Origin: Klebsiella aerogenes
GTDB lineage: Bacteria > Pseudomonadota > Gammaproteobacteria > Enterobacterales > Enterobacteriaceae
DNA length: 64,000 nt
NCBI GenBank assembly: GCA_029027985.1
Contig: CP119076.1
Location: forward strand, 558,001 to 622,000
Direction of reading: 5' to 3'
Part shown: positions 52,103 through 64,000 of the stretch, in pieces
How positions within the stretch are numbered: the first letter of the stretch is position 1
How the letters are laid out: each line of letters begins with the position of its first letter
The notes under the pieces: generated by a model
Told to the model about the DNA's origin: nothing
What the model saw: only the letters and a program-made list of their open reading frames with translations
Database searches by the model: none
Made by a program: the position numbers and the translations under genes

Positions 52103-53112
52103 AAGCAAATCGTATCCTGCAGGTCAGCGCGTTGGCGCTGGCGATGAGTGTCGTCACCGCCGAGGCGGCGGACCGCATCGCTTTTATTCCTAAGCTGGTT
52201 GGTGTCGGCTTCTTTACCAGCGGCGGTAACGGCGCGAAGGAGGCGGGCAAAGCGCTGGGCGTGGATGTCACTTATGATGGCCCGACCGAACCGAGCGTTT
52301 CCGGCCAGGTACAGCTTATCAACAACTTCGTCAATCAGGGCTACAACGCCATTATCGTCTCCGCCGTCTCGCCGGACGGCCTGTGTCCGGCGCTGAAACG
52401 CGCGATGCAGCGCGGGGTGAAAGTACTGACCTGGGATTCCGATACCAAACCGGAGTGCCGCAGTATTTATATCGATCAGGGGACGCCGCAGCAGCTCGGT
52501 GGCCTGCTGGTGGAGATGGCCGAAAAACAGGTCAGCAAACCTGCCGCCAAAGTGGCGTTTTTCTACTCCAGCCCGACGGTGACCGACCAGAACCAGTGGG
52601 TGAAAGAGGCGAAAGCGAAAATCGAAAAAGAGCATCCGCAGTGGCAAGTCGTTACGACGCAGTTTGGTTATAACGATGCCACCAAATCGCTGCAAACCGC
52701 TGAGGGGATCTTAAAAGCCTATCCGGATCTCGACGCTATTATCGCCCCGGATGCCAACGCGCTGCCAGCGGCGGCGCAGGCGGCGGAAAATCTGAAGCGT
52801 CAGGGCGTGGCGATTGTCGGCTTCAGTACCCCGAACGTGATGCGCCCGTACGTTGAACGCGGCACGGTGAAAGCTTTTGGCCTGTGGGACGTGGTTAAGC
52901 AGGGCAACATTGCGGTTAACGTCGCCAATCATCTGCTGAAAAAGGGTGATCTTAACGTTGGCGACAGCGTAGAGGTGAAAGATCTCGGCACGCTGAAGGT
53001 CGAACCGAACAGCGTGCAGGGCTACCAGTATGAGGCGAAGGGCAACGGCATCGTGCTGCTGCCGGAACGCGTGGTGTTCAGTAAAGAGAACATCAATAAC
53101 TACGACTTCTGA
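52099..53112 (+). CDS. lsrB: LsrB, periplasmic AI-2-binding protein
   Basis: A 337-residue periplasmic binding protein with a 23-residue signal peptide (cleavage after AEA), then [20 protein letters not shown]. LsrB binds R-THMF, the enteric form of AI-2; ligand-contacting motifs [19 protein letters not shown] and [11 protein letters not shown] are intact. I chose the ATG at 52099 that overlaps lsrD; an upstream in-frame extension would spoil the signal peptide. Confidence 0.95.
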   Translation: MKANRILQVSALALAMSVVTAEAADRIAFIPKLVGVGFFTSGGNGAKEAGKALGVDVTYDGPTEPSVSGQVQLINNFVNQGYNAIIVSAVSPDGLCPALKRAMQRGVKVLTWDSDTKPECRSIYIDQGTPQQLGGLLVEMAEKQVSKPAAKVAFFYSSPTVTDQNQWVKEAKAKIEKEHPQWQVVTTQFGYNDATKSLQTAEGILKAYPDLDAIIAPDANALPAAAQAAENLKRQGVAIVGFSTPNVMRPYVERGTVKAFGLWDVVKQGNIAVNVANHLLKKGDLNVGDSVEVKDLGTLKVEPNSVQGYQYEAKGNGIVLLPERVVFSKENINNYDF

Positions 53113-53123
53113 CGGAGGATGAG

Positions 53124-54011
53124 ATGGCTGATTTAGACGACATCAAAGAGGGTAAGGACTTCGGCGTAGACCGCCCGCAACAAAATACGCTCTATACCCT
53201 GAAAGGTTGCGGTTCGCTAGACTGGGGTATGCAGTCGCGATTGGCGCGGGTGTTTAATCCGCAAAGCAACCGTACGGTGATGCTGGCCTTTGACCACGGC
53301 TACTTCCAGGGGCCGACCACCGGGCTTGAGCGTATCGACCTGTCGATTGCGCCGCTGTTTGACGAAACCGACGTACTGATGTGTACCCGCGGCGTATTAC
53401 GCAGCCAGGTGCCGGCGGCCACTAATAAACCGGTGGTGCTGCGCGCTTCCGGCGGTAACTCGATTTTAAGCGAACTTTCCAACGAATGCGTGGCGGTGGC
53501 GATGGAAGACGCGCTGCGTCTCAACGTCTGCGCGGTAGCGGCGCAGGTTTATATCGGCAGCGAATATGAACACCAGTCGATCAATAACATTATCAAGCTG
53601 GTGGATGCTGGTAACCGCTATGGCATGCCGGTACTGGCGGTCACCGGGGTCGGTAAAGAGATGACCCGCGACGCGCGCTACTTCTCGTTGGCCAGCCGTA
53701 TTGCCGCCGAGATGGGGGCGCAGTTTGTGAAAACCTATTTCGTTGAAGAAGGCTTTGAAAAAGTGACTGCCAGTTGCCCGGTACCGATCGTCATCGCCGG
53801 CGGCAAAAAGCTGCCGGAGCATGAAGCGCTGGAGATGTGCTGGCGGGCGATCGACCAGGGCGCTTCCGGCGTCGATATGGGGCGCAATATCTTCCAGTCC
53901 AGCGCGCCGCGCGCGATGCTCAAGGCGGTGAAGAAAGTGGTGCATGAGAATCTGAATGCGCGTGAGGCGTATCAGTTCTGGCAGGAGGAAAAACAGGGAG
54001 AGCTGAAATGA
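53124..54011 (+). CDS. lsrF: LsrF, phospho-AI-2 thiolase
   Basis: A 295-residue class I (DeoC/FbaB-like) aldolase-fold protein. LsrF transfers an acetyl group from 3-hydroxy-2,4-pentadione 5-phosphate to CoA, giving acetyl-CoA and dihydroxyacetone phosphate. Landmarks: [17 protein letters not shown] near residues 53-69, [20 protein letters not shown] with the catalytic-type Lys, and [14 protein letters not shown]. It overlaps lsrG by 4 bases. Confidence 0.95.
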   Translation: MADLDDIKEGKDFGVDRPQQNTLYTLKGCGSLDWGMQSRLARVFNPQSNRTVMLAFDHGYFQGPTTGLERIDLSIAPLFDETDVLMCTRGVLRSQVPAATNKPVVLRASGGNSILSELSNECVAVAMEDALRLNVCAVAAQVYIGSEYEHQSINNIIKLVDAGNRYGMPVLAVTGVGKEMTRDARYFSLASRIAAEMGAQFVKTYFVEEGFEKVTASCPVPIVIAGGKKLPEHEALEMCWRAIDQGASGVDMGRNIFQSSAPRAMLKAVKKVVHENLNAREAYQFWQEEKQGELK

Positions 54012-54304
54012 ACGTCACGCTGGTGGAGATCAATATTAAGCCCGAGCGGGTGAATGAGTTTCTTGAGGTATTTCGCGCCAACCATGAAGGCGCGCTGCAG
54101 GAGCCGGGCAACCTGCGCTTCGATGTGCTGCAGGACCCGGAAGTGGAGACCCGCTTTTTTATCTACGAAGCCTATAAAGACGATGAGGCGGTGCTGGCGC
54201 ATAAGAAGACGCCGCACTATTTAGCCTGCGTCGAAAAGCTGGAGGAGATGATGTCGCAGCCGCGGCAGAAACGCAGCTTTATCGGCCTGTTGCCGGCGGT
54301 GTGA
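54008..54304 (+). CDS. lsrG: LsrG, phospho-AI-2 isomerase
   Basis: A 98-residue ABM-superfamily protein (antibiotic biosynthesis monooxygenase fold) that isomerises phospho-DPD to 3-hydroxy-2,4-pentadione 5-phosphate for Lsr[34 protein letters not shown] and [14 protein letters not shown] follow the family. It is the last gene of lsrACDBFG. Confidence 0.95.
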   Translation: MNVTLVEINIKPERVNEFLEVFRANHEGALQEPGNLRFDVLQDPEVETRFFIYEAYKDDEAVLAHKKTPHYLACVEKLEEMMSQPRQKRSFIGLLPAV

Positions 54305-54309
54305 AACTT

Positions 54310-54465
54310 GCCCCTCACCCCGACCCTCTCCCCATAGGGGAGAGGGAGAAAAACGGAGCCGTCGGTTAAATAGGATGCGGGGAGAGGGGGAAAAGCAGAG
54401 CAGTAGATAAAAAGCTGTACCGAACGGTTCCCTCTCCCCTGAGGGGAGAGGGTTAGGGTGAGGGG
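54310..54465. repeat. REP-type repeats between lsrG and ygjK
   Basis: Two palindromes of the type ccctctcccc...ggggagaggg (about 54322-54350 and 54430-54455), bounded by cccctcaccc at 54311 and gggtgagggg near 54465, with a partial unit (ggggagagggggaaaa) near 54380. It is the same family as at the other border of the lsr locus (45592-45770). Confidence 0.85.
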
Positions 54466-54471
54466 AAAACG

Positions 54472-61020
<6,549 letters not shown>

Positions 61021-61054
61021 TCATCTACCCGCCTGAGCGGGCTGGAACCGAAAA

Positions 61055-61078
61055 GGTCAACGGGCGTGCCCGTTGACC
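61055..61078. terminator. Hairpin between ebgC and the APC permease gene
   Basis: ggtcaacgggcg and tgcccgttgacc form a near-perfect 11-bp stem with almost no loop; on the minus strand it is followed by ttttcgg. It may partially end ebgAC transcription before the permease. Confidence 0.6.
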
Positions 61079-61100
61079 TCCATTGTCGCTTAACGCGGGC

Positions 61101-64000
<2,900 letters not shown>

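Overview
The window is chromosomal DNA of a member of the Enterobacteriaceae. Nearly every protein reads as a close orthologue of an Escherichia coli K-12 gene, and the order matches the K-12 segment running from ebgA to yraQ, here inverted. It carries an intact galactosamine/N-acetylgalactosamine (aga) cluster, lsr genes inserted between fadH and ygjK, and an APC-transporter paralogue beside ygjI. This suggests a non-Escherichia enterobacterium (Klebsiella, Enterobacter, Kluyvera or Citrobacter-like), but the sequence alone does not fix the genus. There is no tRNA gene, insertion sequence, prophage or CRISPR array. All comparisons with K-12 are from memory, not from an alignment.

Layout. 1-5.2 kb: end of yraQ, the envelope/replication operon lpoA-yraN-diaA-dolP (minus strand) and divergent rsmI. 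5.2-17.1 kb: a fic-family remnant, then the aga cluster agaI-D-C-B-kbaY-agaS and agaA-F-E-W-V-kbaZ (minus strand) with divergent agaR; several AgaR-like operators lie before agaS and between kbaZ and agaR. 17.1-22.2 kb: the galactarate genes garD and, divergently, garL-garR-garK. The transporter gene garP is reduced to 46 codons. 22.2-22.9 kb: rnpB followed by tandem repeats of its 3' end. 23-24.4 kb: a Spy/CpxP-like periplasmic protein, a 3' scar of cyuA (yhaM) and small yhaL. 24.4-31.5 kb: yhaK, yhaJ, yhaH, yqjG, yqjF, a deleted rpn gene, yqjK-E-D-C, mzrA and yqjA. 31.8-37.4 kb: hexuronate genes exuR, exuT, uxaC-uxaA. 37.4-45.5 kb: a 105-bp tandem REP array, sstT, alx with its leader riboswitch, ygjR, ygjP, rlmG, fadH. 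45.6-54.5 kb: the autoinducer-2 locus lsrK-lsrR / lsrACDBFG, bordered on both sides by REP-type repeats. 54.5-64 kb: ygjK, ygjJ, frameshifted ygjI, an APC transporter, ebgC and partial ebgA.

How the genes work together. Much of the window is sugar and sugar-acid catabolism: GalNAc/GalN phosphotransferase uptake to tagatose-1,6-bisphosphate cleavage; galactarate to glycerate 2-phosphate; galacturonate/glucuronate to 2-keto-3-deoxygluconate; AI-2 uptake, phosphorylation and breakdown; and Ebg beta-galactosidase. 

The main surprise is a series of deletion scars in otherwise conserved sequence: fic, garP, cyuA, rpn and ygjI. The rpn scar is the most notable. The nuclease core is gone, but an internal ATG with a strong Shine-Dalgarno remains and could make only the small C-terminal protein known in other rpn genes as an intragenic antitoxin.
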